Assembly (NCBI GenBank): GCA_938030915.1
Contig: CALHIO010000270.1
Span: 1-5,966, forward strand
Direction of reading: 5' to 3'
Length of the DNA stretch: 5,966 bases
Source: an uncultured Gemmatimonadota bacterium
GTDB taxonomy: Bacteria > Gemmatimonadota > Gemmatimonadetes > Longimicrobiales > Gaopeijiaceae
In this document: piece after piece, positions 5,559 to 5,966 of the stretch
Numbering within the stretch: the stretch's first letter is position 1
How the letters are laid out: the number at the start of each line of letters is the position of its first letter
Position numbers and translations under genes: made by a program
The notes under the pieces: generated by a model
The model's input: only the letters and a program-made list of their open reading frames with translations
The model's database searches: none
Told to the model about the DNA's origin: nothing

Positions 5559-5600
5559 AACGGCCGCGATCCCTGCTCGGGGTCGCGGCCGTTTTCGTTC
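5559..5600 (+). terminator. Strong intrinsic terminator after mdh
   Basis: ACGGCCGCGATCCC (5560-5573) and GGGGTCGCGGCCGT (5579-5592) form a 14-bp stem with one G-T pair, extendable by one A-T pair, around a TGCTC loop. TTT, then CGTTC, follows. It begins 28 bases after the mdh stop. On the minus strand the stem is followed by TTCCGTCTTCC, a poor T-run, so it may also slow transcription coming from the convergent gene, but this is less sure. Confidence 0.9.
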
Positions 5601-5654
5601 TCGGCAGGGCGGATGACGCGCGGCCGCAACGGCGGAGTTCGACCTGAATGCGTC

Positions 5655-5966
5655 TCACTCCGGCGGTGAAAACACCGCCATGTCCAGATCCGGATTCAGC
5701 TCGAAGTCGTGCGTGTGGAGCACCTTCGTGAGCGCACCGGTCTCATTGTAGTGGACGCGGCGTCCCACGAAGGTGTAGCCGTCCACGGTCCTGACATCCT
5801 CGAAGCGAAGGTAGCTCCAGTTGGTCCGGCCTTCCTCCTTGTACGCGAGCTGCACGGGCCAGGTGCGACCCTCGACGAACCAGTACTGCCATGTGTCGCC
5901 GTCGTGAAGCCCGACGCCCTCGCCGAAACTCACTCCGACCACCTGCCGGCCCTGATCGTCGATCCC
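5655..5966 (-). CDS. Unidentified protein, C-terminal fragment (5' end outside window), possibly a secreted LolA-like-fold protein
   Basis: The minus-strand frame is open from the window edge to a TGA (5655-5657 on the plus strand), giving the last 103 residues of a longer protein. No start can be assigned: a GTG at 5942-5940 is internal, because the frame continues upstream through GIDDQGRQ to the edge. The visible part alternates charged and aromatic residues in short strands, such as DTWQYWFVEG, TNWSYLRFEDV and DGYTFVGRRVHYN. It ends in a segment like ELNPDLDMAVFSPPE. Such repeated strands with a final phrase of the type 'N-x-D-L...F-x-x-P' recall LolA-like or DUF6503-type exported proteins of outer-membrane bacteria, but I do not recognise the family with certainty. 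It is convergent with mdh and separated from the terminator by about 60 bases. The coding call is strong; the function is open. Confidence 0.7.
   Translation of the reverse strand, partial: GIDDQGRQVVGVSFGEGVGLHDGDTWQYWFVEGRTWPVQLAYKEEGRTNWSYLRFEDVRTVDGYTFVGRRVHYNETGALTKVLHTHDFELNPDLDMAVFSPPE

Overview
This 5,966-base, GC-rich window is an ordinary bacterial chromosomal segment. It has eight complete genes plus one gene fragment at each edge. The mix of a lactate-dehydrogenase-like malate dehydrogenase, an E. coli-like CarA, an ECF sigma factor coupled to a zinc-finger anti-sigma factor, and frequent GTG starts would fit a Gemmatimonadota-like or other high-GC Gram-negative bacterium. That placement is inference; no rRNA or other marker is present. 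I see no transposase, phage gene, CRISPR array, tRNA or large repeat.

Layout, left to right. The window opens inside carA (carbamoyl-phosphate synthase small subunit; only the glutaminase half is present). After a 145-base gap with a 10-bp bulged hairpin comes an HU/IHF-family DNA-binding protein gene. A 78-base gap then leads into a tightly coupled three-gene unit at 893-2495: an ECF sigma factor, a membrane-spanning zinc-finger anti-sigma factor, and an exported, mostly helical protein with a weak LTXXQ/Spy-CpxP-like pattern. The three reading frames overlap by 4 bases and by 1 base. An ECF-type promoter (AAC-N16-CGTC) sits so close to the sigma GTG start that the mRNA may be leaderless.

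Next is a molybdenum-cofactor operon, moaD-moaE-moaA (2631-4384). It encodes both subunits of molybdopterin synthase and the radical-SAM GTP 3',8-cyclase. All expected active-site residues are visible. moaC is not here.

A 199-base gap holds a plausible housekeeping promoter (TAGACC-N16-TATACT) for mdh, malate dehydrogenase. mdh is followed by a textbook intrinsic terminator. Facing it on the minus strand is the 3' end of an unidentified gene cut by the right edge.

Nothing here is clearly a previously undescribed system. The part most worth following is the sigma/anti-sigma/exported-protein trio. It resembles the layout of the metal-responsive CnrH-CnrY-CnrX system, but the exported protein has no histidine or cysteine, so it probably senses something other than a CnrX-type metal site.
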